From Turbatrix aceti (taxonomy: Eukaryota; Nematoda; Chromadorea; Rhabditida; Panagrolaimidae): DNA of 64,000 bases. Each line of letters opens with the position of its first letter. The first letter of the stretch is position 1. This document shows positions 23,801 to 33,344 of the stretch, one piece after another. The notes beneath the pieces are model-generated. The model did not search any database. It was given only the letters and a program-made list of their open reading frames with translations, and was not told the origin of the DNA. The position numbers and the translations under genes were made by a program. The DNA is taken from NCBI GenBank assembly GCA_963969345.1, contig OZ017769.1, positions 10,047,725 through 10,111,724 of the forward strand, in the 5' to 3' direction.

Positions 23801-25378
23801 TATGCCAGCATTCCTACGAATTCTTTGTGGTGAGCATTGTTCATATATTCTAGAGGCGCGGGTAGCGGGGTGTTGTCAATGTTCACAAAGCTTTTTTTGT
23901 TGTAAGGCTTTCCACACGGAATACGGATCCCAAGAAGAGTATACGAATGGGGGCTCACCAATTTTTCTGAAAGATGAACCGTAAAAATTATGACAATAAT
24001 AGTTGTAAAAAAATACTCAGAAATTGGCGTTCTTTAATTGATTTGATCATTGCAGGAATGGCGTATTGATGAAGAGATTTGCATGCATTTTCCAATTCAC
24101 ATCGAGTAATGTTGCTTTTTGATGTATATACTTTATAGCATTTTTTGACGCCTTTGATATTCTTGAATTTGTAGGTGTTATCGGGGCATCCGTCGTTCGT
24201 TCTTTTGGACTTAATCGCTTGACGAGCACACTCAACGGCGTAGACTTCAGAATCGGTCGCCCCTGTAGTACCTGTACTTTTGCAGGCACTTTCAGGAGAC
24301 TATTTAAATGTATCAGTAATTTTAAATGGTTTAAAGGAAATACTTACTGTTTTGCTTTCGTTATATGCAACTTGTCGAGAACAAATAGTGTCTCCCGTTA
24401 GAACACCATCATTTGGTGGCTTGTATTCCGAAGGACATTCATACTCATCATCACCACAGGATCTTGATGATGATAATTCAAGTTGGAATGTCTCTTGCTC
24501 CATAAGTTTGGCTGGCTTGATAACTTCGTTCAATTTAGGAGGCGCTGGTCTGCCTTCAACGATTTCAATTGCACAAAGAACTTTGTTGTGATACCATGGA
24601 TCTTCCAGGTACAAATCGTCTGTTCTACCGTATGCCAGCATTCCTACGAATTCTTTGTGGTGAGCATTGTTCATATATTCTAGAGGCGCGGGTAGCGGGG
24701 TGTTGTCAATGTTCACAAAGCTTTTTTTGTTGTAAGGCTTTCCACACGGAATACGGATCCCAAGAAGAGTATACGAATGGGGGCTCACCAATTTTTCTGA
24801 AAGATGAACCGTAAAAATTATGACAATAATAGTTGTAAAAAAATACTCAGAAATTGGCGTTCTTTAATTGATTTGATCATTGCAGGAATGGCGTATTGAT
24901 GAAGAGATTTGCATGCATTTTCCAATTCACATCGAGTAATGTTGCTTTTTGATGTATATACTTTATAGCATTTTTTGACGCCTTTGATATTCTTGAATTT
25001 GTAGGTGTTATCGAGGCATCCGTCGTTCGTTCTTTTGGACTTAATCGCTTGACGAGTACACTCAACGGCGTAGACTTCAGAATCGGTCGCCCCTGTAGTA
25101 CCTGTACTTTTGCAGGCACTTTCAGGAGACTATTTAAATGTATCAGTAATGTTAAATGGTTTAAAGGAAATACTCACTGTTTTGCTTTCGTTATATGCAA
25201 CTTGTCGAGAACAAAGACTATCTCCCGTTAGAACACCATCATTTGGTGGCTTGTATTCCGATGGACATTCATACTCATCATCACCACAAGATCCTGATGA
25301 TAGTGTGAATGATTTGTTCTTCGTGGCCGACAATAGAGGGAGGGCACAAAAAAGGAACAGGAGAGAGAGTTGATACAT
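17885..25378 (-). CDS. Secreted nine-module tandem repeat protein
   Basis: Exon 1 (25178-25378) encodes a signal peptide (MYQLSLLFLFCALPLLSA) plus the first C segment. Nine A exons (283 nt, first at 24847-25129) alternate with eight B-C exons (449 nt, first at 24348-24796). A final B exon (17885-18156) ends PPKLY-stop. Introns are 48 nt (donor GTGAGT or GTAAGT, phase 0) and 50 nt (phase 1). Each 830-bp unit leaves 732 coding nt, exactly 244 codons, so the whole array stays in frame and predicts about 2203 residues. Each module has 11 cysteines. Segment A carries C-x-D and KCYKVY, then RCE and CKSLH. Segment B carries IRIPCGK, then FVN-DN-PLP and CAIEIV. These motifs, their order and the phase-1 A/B intron match the ectodomain of the four receptor genes next door. 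There is no membrane segment, so the product should be secreted and multivalent. The function is unknown; a decoy, ligand-binding or matrix role is inference. Confidence 0.85.
17891..25310. repeat. 830-bp tandem repeat, about nine copies
   Basis: Copies recur at exactly 830 bp with no indels and only scattered base differences. Diagnostic variants cluster. GTAAGGTTTT is shared by the copies near 18.93, 19.75 and 20.58 kb. GTTGTTTTTT is shared by the copies at 19.96 and 20.79 kb. ATGCATCAG is found only at 21.82 and 23.48 kb, two units apart. The outermost copies are more divergent, notably the one at 25.1-25.3 kb, as expected for an array homogenised by unequal crossing-over. Confidence 0.95.
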
Positions 25379-25649
25379 GATGAAACAGTGTTTTGTATGA
25401 AAAGTCAGCTTATATATACAAAAACGATTTCTTTAGAGAAAAAAATGTTTGCAGATCCGATTTTATGCGTGGGTTTGCAACGTGGCATTACGAATAAGTT
25501 TGCAGAACAACATAAATGTGATTTTTTGAAACAAGCGATAGTGATTATGTTTTGCAAAAAGCAATTCACGGTCCCAAACACTTTTGTTCGCATGACGTGG
25601 ATTTTTGTACAGAGCGTTTAGCACCCCCGAGGAGGATCAACGTTTTGCT
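25379..25649. other. Promoter region of the array gene
   Basis: AT-rich upstream region of the minus-strand array gene. A TATATAA-like sequence lies near 25411-25417 on the minus strand, about 35-40 bases from the ATG. Nothing else is recognised. Confidence 0.4.
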
Positions 25650-25766
25650 CAGAGTTGTTCGATGCTCACCAACTCACGAGCGCGAGCGGAGCGAGCACAA
25701 AAAATTGAATTGCTCAAAGAGCGCGAGCAGAGCGAGCGCTGAAAATTGTCGAATTGAACAACTCTG
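25650..25766. mobile_element. Short hAT-type MITE (CAGAGTTGTTC termini)
   Basis: Termini CAGAGTTGTTC and GAACAACTCTG are inverted copies. The 8-bp duplication GTTTTGCT flanks both sides (25642-25649 and 25767-25774). The 117-bp interior holds GAGCGCGAGCAGAGCGAGC-like repeats. A 489-bp relative with its own 8-bp duplication lies at 32.79-33.28 kb. Confidence 0.9.
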
Positions 25767-25800
25767 GTTTTGCTATATCAAATTTTTCTGATGCCCGATT

Positions 25801-25828
25801 ATATACACCTCATATATGAGGTGTATAT
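25801..25828. repeat. Perfect 28-nt palindrome
   Basis: ATATACACCTCATA followed directly by its reverse complement. It lies just before the LINE fragment and may mark an insertion junction. Confidence 0.8.
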
Positions 25829-25831
25829 ATC

Positions 25832-26100
25832 ATGGGACCTAAGCCGCTGGAAGCCGCAAGACCAGCCAGTGCCTCCGACCGCGCCAAAGAACAAGCGACC
25901 GCCAGGCCACCCTCCGAGGCGATGGAACGACGACTTTGCTGCCTTCCAGAACGCTCCTGCTAAAGACTACGACGTGACGCAGGTAGCTACGATTGACGGC
26001 GCCCTCTTCGTGCAATCTCGATACTCATCACTGTCTCTTTAATTTTGTAATGAGTAATTATGCACGAGTAAGAGTAATAAAGTAAAGTAAAGTAAAGTAA
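25832..26100 (+). mobile_element. RTE-like LINE 3'-end fragment
   Basis: The frame at 25832-26042 contains GHPPRRWNDDFAAF, the conserved C-terminal tail of RTE-like reverse transcriptase ORFs (compare GHPSLRWADSLN in the LINE at 59-60.7 kb). It is followed by a stop, a short 3' region and a TAAAG tandem tail (about 26075-26101), the tail type of LINEs. The fragment is severely 5'-truncated. Confidence 0.75.
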
Positions 26101-26228
26101 AGTGTATAGAATCAAGCGAACTAACGTCTTGTGAAATTGGAACTTTCCTAAAAGCTGGAACAGAAAAAAATACAATAAGACATGCAAACATGACATAAAG
26201 TTTCAAATGACCGATATTTGTTAAAATG

Positions 26229-28517
26229 TCAATTGCACATTTTTTTTAAGAATCTTTGAATTTCTCGGTCATAGAATAACAGCGATAAAGTGGGAAGTAA
26301 AATAATGATGTTATAGCCTATTTGCATGAACATCAAATTTCCAGCGTAGCTCCATGCAAAGGGCGGGTATGGCTGATCTCTTTGTTGAAAGTATGGTTTT
26401 ATGAAAGCTGGAATGGTGTTTGCAAAGGACAGAATTACTATTCGTTTCACGCTTTTTGCATATCTGGTACCCGATGTCCAAGATATAATCGTAAAAAATT
26501 TTCGACCATTTTGGAATCGGTATTTGATGTTGAAAGCAATTTCAAGTATAATTAAGGTGTTCATTGGTACAAATATGAAATAACGATATGGCGAATATGT
26601 AAAAAAATACACCTATAAATAAGTGTTTTTACTGTACTTTTATGGTTTGACCATACCCGCCAGGAGGCGTCCCCGATATTCCTCGGTGAATTATGCCATG
26701 GATTTCGGGGGATTCAAGGATAAAAATTTAAAAAGAAGCGTATTTTTGATTCCATTTAATTTTTTTTAATTTGCATCATCTTTGTCCCTGGCTCTCCCCG
26801 TGCCCGGACACACTTTTTGTACGAGTCCTAATTGTAAGCACAAAAGTTTAAAAAGTAAGTTTTAACTTTTTTAAAAACTTACTTGTAATTTTAGTGAAAC
26901 CACATCAGTTGTATACCGCCAAAACTGGAAAGTCTTATTCAGACGATCAATTGCAAAAAATATTTTTCCAAATAAGTTGATCAGAAGTAGTGAATTGATA
27001 CACAGCCATATAAAAATTGAAAACATATAAAGTATATGTCCCTCAAAGAATCGCTCATTCCATTGAGGAGAAAAGAAAATACAAAACTGACTAAATGCCA
27101 ATAACTGTAAAAATATTATCGTGACGACTTCATATATTTTATGGATTATTACTAGTTGGAGGGCACCAATTATCGTTGCGCTATCGATTTCGCGACTGGT
27201 ATATATACCAAAGAAAATTGATATTGATTCGATGAATGTTACTGTTGTCTGACCAATGTGTGCCAAAACTACGTTTAACAAAAACCAGTGATATTGTGTA
27301 CTTTTCTTTATTCTGAAAAACAAGATGTTTAAAAATTCGTTTTGGAGATATTACGTATTTTTTTGTGTATGTAACATCTCCAAGAAAATTTTTGTGTCAG
27401 ACCTACCGTGGATAAAAACCACAGCATAGGCAAATCAATAAACATGATCACACATCCCACCATGAAATTGCATAATGTTTGAATGACTACTGTTAATGTA
27501 TCATCCGACTCAGCATTATAACTTATATACGACGAATCTGAGTTATACTCAGGATAATCATCACCGATCTCTTCCGACGGCAGATATACAGAGCGATGAA
27601 AGCACAGCGTTTTGTTATCAATAGTTGCCAAATTGTAATTAGTCATATAAACTAAAATTGTCTTATTTTTGTTTTTATAAAATTTATATAAAATAGCAAA
27701 TAGCCTAGCCTGTAGAAACAAAAAAACAGAAGACAAATCCGGATTTGATAAAAAAAATTTAAGACTAACCCTCATTACACATGCGATTAACAGGTTCTAT
27801 GGGAAGAACTATCTCGCAGACTGTGTCGTCAACTATGGCCTCGCTTAGATGAATACTCTCCACCATTAAAAATCTTTTTTGTACGTTGTGCGACGCCAGA
27901 ATGCCTTCCCGAACGCTGCCATTGTCATTGTATCTGTAATCTTTGATTGAACTGATGAACGGCACAACGACAGGTGAACCGTTAGCGTTTATAAATTTGT
28001 ATTTTCCGTTGGGTTTTCTGATGCCGTGGCTGCGACAAGGAACGTGCATTCCTGTGGCATAGTTTTCAAAATACTCGTCTGAAAACAGAAAATTTACATT
28101 ATTTACAAAATTTCAGTTTAATAATGTTGTTATTCGCTTTCAAATTTGCAACTATTCAAAACAAAAAAAATCGGTTTTGTTTCTTTTAAAATTCACAAAT
28201 CGTAGCATTTTTTTGGAATAACAAAACATACCTAGAATATATTTTTCGTCCATTGACAAAATGGAGACAGGAAGCGACGATTCGTGAAGTGGCTTGCACC
28301 AGTTTGGAATTTCACATCTCGAAAGATTTTCGGGTCGATAAAACTTGTAGCACTTAGAATAATCATATGACATAATCAATTCCCAATCTTGATCTGGACA
28401 CTCAAGCTCGGTATATGGCTTTGGTCGTTGTGGAATGGGGATGATTCCATGGAGAAACAGTATTTGAAATAAAAAAAACAATATTTTTAAACAGAATGCG
28501 GATAAAGGTGTACACAT
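26229..28517 (-). CDS. 7TM receptor with cysteine-rich ectodomain, copy 1
   Basis: Five exons: 28232-28517, 27770-28078, 27407-27651, 26883-27305 and 26229-26612, giving about 548 residues. Exon 1 holds a signal peptide, then PIPQRPKPYTELECPDQDW and the KCYKFY, RCEIPNWCK, LHESSLP block (segment A). Exon 2 is segment B (GMHVPC, KFINANGSPVVVP, CEIVLP). Exons 3-5 carry seven hydrophobic segments. The third is followed by FSQFCIFFSP in place of a DRY/NRY motif. Two oddities are visible. The normal acceptor of exon 4 (at 27312) gives a frameshift relative to paralogues and only an alternative AG seven bases further on keeps frame. The conserved C-terminal tail (SNK-x-HV-x) is cut off by a TGA at 26229. 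It may therefore be a decaying gene. The neighbouring copies support the receptor family; the ligand is unknown. Confidence 0.72.
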
Positions 28518-28559
28518 AATTGATAAAAAATTATTAACAATATAAAATGTGACACCGTG

Positions 28560-28910
28560 TAATTTGACAATTATATAGTTGTTTTAGTATGGAAGTAAGC
28601 AAAGTCTGTGGAAGTTGTGCACTATTCCTAATTGCCGAGTGTCAAGCAAAATTTTCACCTGTATGTTTGCCACTACCGTTGTAATGGCAAGCATTCAGGT
28701 ATCTTGACAGCTGACAATACTTTTACTTTTACTTTAACGTCTTTAACGTCGGCCGTACATGGAAAGGTCATTTTTTACTTTAGACTGTTTTTACTGTAGA
28801 GCGCGGACAGCTGATACAAAGATTTGTGTAATACATATTTATTATTGTCAACGGCTTACGAAAAAACGTTTATTTTTGTAAAACTGAACAAAACAATAAA
28901 TAAAAGTGCT
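28560..28910. other. Intergenic between receptor copies 1 and 2
   Basis: AT-rich spacer with the promoter of copy 1 and the 3' end of copy 2. Nothing else is recognised. Confidence 0.45.
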
Positions 28911-30666
28911 TTAAACAACGTGAATCTTGTTTGATCGCCCGTTGCAAACGACTTTCAAAAAATCCCGAATATCCTGGTCGTACAATGCCAGTGACAACGT
29001 AGGTAGTAAAATTTCAAGTTCCGATAAGATTTCAACTGACACCAGATGCCAAACATAATTCCATTTAAATCTACTGTAAGTCTGATCGTCCGGAATCAGA
29101 AAATTCACCACTGCGTTAATTTGAATAATGAAAACAGGAATGATGTTAGCTGCCGAAAGAAACACAATTCGTTTCACGCTTTTGCCATACCGCGTGCCGG
29201 ATGTCCAGGATTGAATTGTAAAAAATTGACGTCCACTCTTGAAACGATATTTGATGTTTTAAAAAACAGATTTCAAAGATTATAAGGATGTTCATTGGCA
29301 CAATGATGAAAGAGCGGTAGGACATAGCTCTGTACAATAGTGACTAAAAATTATTATTTTTTGGTTTCTGTAAATTAACAAACACTAAAGCATACATTAA
29401 TAGTTTCTATTGCATCCTGAATTTTAAACCGCCACAAAAACAGAGGTGCATGCGATGTTTCCATTAACAACCGAATGAAAAGCGCAAAGTTGATATAAAA
29501 CCACATAAAAAGAGAATAGATGTACGGTAAGTGCCGGTCAAAAAAACGTTCGTTAGATCGAGGAGAAAAAAATATGAGAAACTGATTCATAGATAACAAC
29601 TGCAAAAATATACAAATAGCATTGGAAAACAAATTTATGCATATCTCGTCGTACAGTCCGGAATTAATCTTGGAAATGTCAATTTCATGACTGGTGTACA
29701 TGGCGATAAAAACTATGATGGATTTGACAAGCTCTATTGTCATCAGACAAATGTGACTCATAACTGTGTTTAATAGAAACCAGTAGTATGTTTCTTTGTT
29801 GGAATATTTATCACGGTTCTAAAAATAAGAGTTTTCATTAATTATGGAGATAACAGTAAAATGTTTCCCGCCACGATTATTTATTTTTATGAAGTTACAA
29901 ACTTACCGTACACAAAAACCACAACATAGGGAAGTCGATTATCAGTGTCATACTCGACATCATGGCACCACATACTGACTCTATAATCGTTGTCATACTG
30001 TAGAAAAAGAATAAATCACTCTGTGTATCGTCATATCTGTTGTACAATGGATCCGAGTTGTAATCGGGATAATCGTCATCGACCTCACCCGAACTTACTT
30101 GAAGATTGCCACCCGAAGGGAGATAAACCGAACGATGTAAGCACAACTTTTTGCCATCAATAATTGCCAAATTGTAATTTAAACCAAATTCTAAATAAGG
30201 TTTAAATAAATGTTGTAATTGAAATTTTAGCCATACCGTCCGCGTCGCAAATGCCGTCGACAGGTTCTAATGGGAGGACGATCTCGCAAAGAATATTGTC
30301 CATTTTGAAAACGCTTAGATCATTGAGCAGATTATACCCATACGACACGAGAATTCCCTCTTGAAGTTCGCCATTGTCGTTGTAGATATCGTTATAGCTG
30401 CTGTATTCTTTGTTTATGTTTGTATACGGTACTACGACGGGGGATCCATTTGCATTTATGAATTTGTACTTTCCGTTCGGTTTTTTGAGACTTTCATTGC
30501 GGCAGGGAACATGCATTCCTGTTGCGTAGGTATCAAAAACTAAGTCTAAAAAAATTTGAAAAAGTTTAAAACTAAAAAAAAAGATATTTTTTGACATACA
30601 TAACAAAACAAACCTAGCATATCTTTTTCGTCCATGGATAAGATGGATACCGGAAGTGAAGATTCA

Positions 30667-32010
30667 CACTGAAAAAAAAAACTGACGAATGAAAACGTCA
30701 GAATCAGTGAAAACGTTAGAAAAACTGACGATTTGCACAAAATCGTTAGAAAAACTGACGATCAGGGACGTCATGAAATAACTGATGATTTTAAAGGAAA
30801 ATCGTCAGTTTTTTCCTGACGTTTTGAGACAAGTACGCGTTTCACAAATCTTCATTTTTTTTCTAAGTAAAACGTCAGTTTTTTTCTGATGTTTTTGCCT
30901 GTATAGGTTGAGAATAAAATATTTGGCAATGTGCCACAAGTTTCTATCAATTTTACGCAAATTTTGCGACGAGCTCGCATTTCGCAATGATTTTTTCTTG
31001 TTTTTCTCATTTGTATTTTTTGAAGTTCAGCTCATTATTGTATTTCTCGTTGCCGCAGTGTAGTTGTTCATCAGTCAGTCCGTCTATCGCACTCTACTTT
31101 TTTTGGCAATGATCTTGAGAAGAACGGCAAAGCAACCCCGTAAGACGTTCAAATTACGGTTGACATCAATAACAGTAAGTTTTTTTGGTATGTGAAAGAA
31201 AACACTGTTTTAAAGCATTTGCAGAGAGTATGCTGACTTTGGCAGCTTCGCGCAATGGCATTTTTAGATTGTTAGCGATCTCATCTGCCGCAATGATTAG
31301 GGCAAGTCCTGAGATATCAAACAAGCTATCAACGGCACAAAAATGTTGATTTTTGGCACAGCTGCAATTGTTCGCAAACAAGGTGAAAGCACATGCTGTG
31401 CATTTTTGACAATGCATGAAGTGAAAACAACCTGTGGATTGATTATTCGCGTTTTACACTGGCATGTTATTTGTTCTAATAAGTCAAACTGAAACCTTCA
31501 ACAGCTCAAACAATAACTACTATTTATTTTCAGGTAAAGTCAGGCTATGAATGCTGTGGCTTCATAACAGCGACATTTGTCTACGCCTGCCAAGTTTACT
31601 TGAATCGAACCATCAACCGACGACAACGACAACATCAACGAATTTTTATTTTTTTGGATATAATTTGTTTTTTTATTGTATATGTGTATGTATGTAGAGA
31701 TAAATTAATGGAAGCTCATGCTATATATGTATTGTGTATGTGCAAACCAGTAGGCCAAGATTGTACAGCAAAACAATAAACCAATATTGGAGACGATTTG
31801 CCAAGCGGATTCGGGTAAAAACGTCAGTTTTTTTCTGATTTCTTCAATCGTCAGTTTTTCTAACGAATGCAAAACTGATTTCTTCAATCGTCAGATTTTC
31901 TAACGAATGCAAAACTGACTTTTGTAATCGTCAGTTTTTTTCTGACGAATGGGGACGTCAGTAAAACTAACGAAAAATCGTCAGTTTTTCTAACGTTTTT
32001 TTTTTCAGTG
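30667..32010. mobile_element. 1344-bp DNA transposon inserted in receptor exon
   Basis: Both ends read CACTGAAAAAAAAAAC inward, and the flanks carry a 2-bp CA duplication (30665-30666 and 32011-32012). The subterminal regions hold many copies of CGTCAGTTTTTCTAACG-like repeats in both orientations. One 83-codon minus-strand frame (31166-31417) has internal similarity to the arms of the 35.6-36.5 kb palindrome but no recognised transposase. The poly-T-CAG at the minus-strand 3' end of the element resembles a splice acceptor. I could find no donor in the right phase, so clean splicing-out is unlikely. The superfamily is unclear. Confidence 0.8.
31166..31417 (-). CDS. Small ORF inside transposon, function unknown
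   Basis: 83 codons with a CxxC-x-AC start (MHCQKCTACAFTLF) and a stretch MPLREAAKVSI that is echoed in the arms of the palindromic element at 35.6-36.5 kb (compare MLREASKVNT). Shared amino-acid-level similarity suggests a once-coding sequence, either a transposase remnant or captured host gene. I do not recognise it. Confidence 0.3.
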   Translation of the reverse strand: MHCQKCTACAFTLFANNCSCAKNQHFCAVDSLFDISGLALIIAADEIANNLKMPLREAAKVSILSANALKQCFLSHTKKTYCY

Positions 32011-32251
32011 CATGAAGCGGCTTGCACCAATTTGGAATTTCACAACGTGAAAGGTCTTCCGTGTTTCTATCTAGACGGTAAAGCTTGTAGCATTTAAAAT
32101 AGTCGCCAAACGTATCAAAATCCCAATTGTCATCGGGGCAATCGAGTTCAGTATATGGCTTTGGTCGCTGTGGAAAAGGCATTTTTGATCGAATAAACCA
32201 AATTTGGGAAAACAAAATTAATAACAACGTTATCGGAGATAGCATTGTCAT

Positions 32252-32785
32252 GCAGTTTTTTTGCTCATTGAGCAATAACTGTTGATGAATTGCCTTTACT
32301 AATGTTCAAAACATTGGGTCTTTTCACCTGGTATTTTAATTTTGGCAGCTTGCAAGCGGCTTCTTGACAGATGGTAAAAAAAATTGAGTGGCCACTTTTA
32401 CCACAAAAAATATAGGCTACATAAATACTAAATCATTTCACGTTATCGTAACTAGCAAGTAAGTTTAGTTATTTTGAGTCTCATTTTACAATCAGCACGT
32501 TGCATTCCCTCCAGGAACAGTCATCATATGAGCCTTTCACCAAACAAACTTGGGTGGTTCTCCATACAGATCGTTCATCATACACGCTTTTTACCATAAG
32601 GCGATTCACCATATCACCAAGTATACGGAATTTTTGGGGAGAAAATTGAAGGTTTAGTCACACATCTCAGATTTTGTAAATTTTTGAAGATTATATACGA
32701 CTTTTAAGTTTTTACAAATTAAAATTTGTAAATTGAAAAATGTTTGCTCGAACATTATTTTTGTAATGTTAAAAAACTCTAGATT
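32252..32785. other. Intergenic, promoter side of receptor copy 2
   Basis: AT-rich spacer without recognisable genes. Confidence 0.4.
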
Positions 32786-32793
32786 CTTATATC

Positions 32794-33282
32794 CAGAGTT
32801 GTTCGATGCTCACCAAATTGCTCCTGCTCACTGCTCGCTCCTGCTCAGCTCACGAGCGCGAGCACGAAAAATTGAATTGCTCAAAGAGCGCGAGCAGAGC
32901 GAGCAAGAGAAATTTTTAAAATAAGCACTGCTCACTATAAATTTAGTGCTACAAATACTAAAATACTGGTAATTTCGACCAAAAACACGATGTTGGGGGT
33001 ATCTCGAAGGAGTATACGGTCTTTCTTTTAGTGAGGAACTGAATTTTGGCTCAAAATTCACATTTTTATGTGTGAGCCATGTTTGCTCATTGCTCGCTCC
33101 TGCTCAACTCACGAGCGTGAGCAGAGCAAGAGCAGAGAATCTGAGAATAAAAGAGCGCGAGCGGAGCGAGCGCGAAAATTTTAGGAACTCAAAGAGCATG
33201 AGCAGAGCGAGCACGGAAAATTGAATTGCTCAAAGAGCGCGAGCAGAGCGAGCGCTGAAAATGGCCGAATTGAACAACTCTG
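32794..33282. mobile_element. 489-bp hAT-type MITE (CAGAGTTGTTC termini)
   Basis: Same termini as the 117-bp element at 25.65 kb and a distinct 8-bp duplication CTTATATC (32786-32793 and 33283-33290). The interior has several AGAGCGCGAGCAGAGCGAGC-type tandem motifs. No coding capacity. Confidence 0.9.
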
Positions 33283-33344
33283 CTTATATCCTTAGGCGTA
33301 ATAAATATTTATTTCATAAAAATTTGGTACAAATAAATCATGTT

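Larger units (their letters stand above)
28911..32251 (-). pseudogene. 7TM ectodomain receptor, copy 2, broken
   Basis: Same five-exon design as its neighbours: exon 1 from 32251, exon 2 30237-30545, exon 3 29907-30190, exon 4 29396-29818, exon 5 28911-29343. Exon 1 is split by a 1344-bp transposon (30667-32010) between the LH and ESSLP positions of segment A. Counting the host bases without the element and one CA copy gives a length of 97 codons plus one base, the phase-1 end of the paralogues. Exon 5 also has a 4-base insertion near 29257-29264, after EICF in membrane segment 5, that shifts frame. Downstream homology (SWTSGTRYGKSVKRIVFLS and the C-terminal SNKIHVV) continues in the other frame. 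Splice sites of exons 2-5 are intact, so inactivation looks recent. The start is ATG at 32251; an upstream in-frame extension begins with TTG. Confidence 0.85.

Noticed and set aside
17891..25310. CRISPR or satellite reading of the 830-bp repeats
   Set aside because: The units are long, lack spacers and code in frame with conserved splice sites. A protein-coding array explains them better.
17929..25373. Repeated plus-strand ORFs of 60-103 codons in the array
   Set aside because: They are antisense to the minus-strand exons, cross the predicted introns and have no domain. The minus-strand frames share motifs and intron phase with the receptor genes.
31990..32012. In-frame intron formed by the transposon in receptor copy 2
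   Set aside because: The poly-T-CAG end could act as an acceptor, but no GT donor in the matching phase precedes the stop inside the element, and a second frameshift exists in exon 5.
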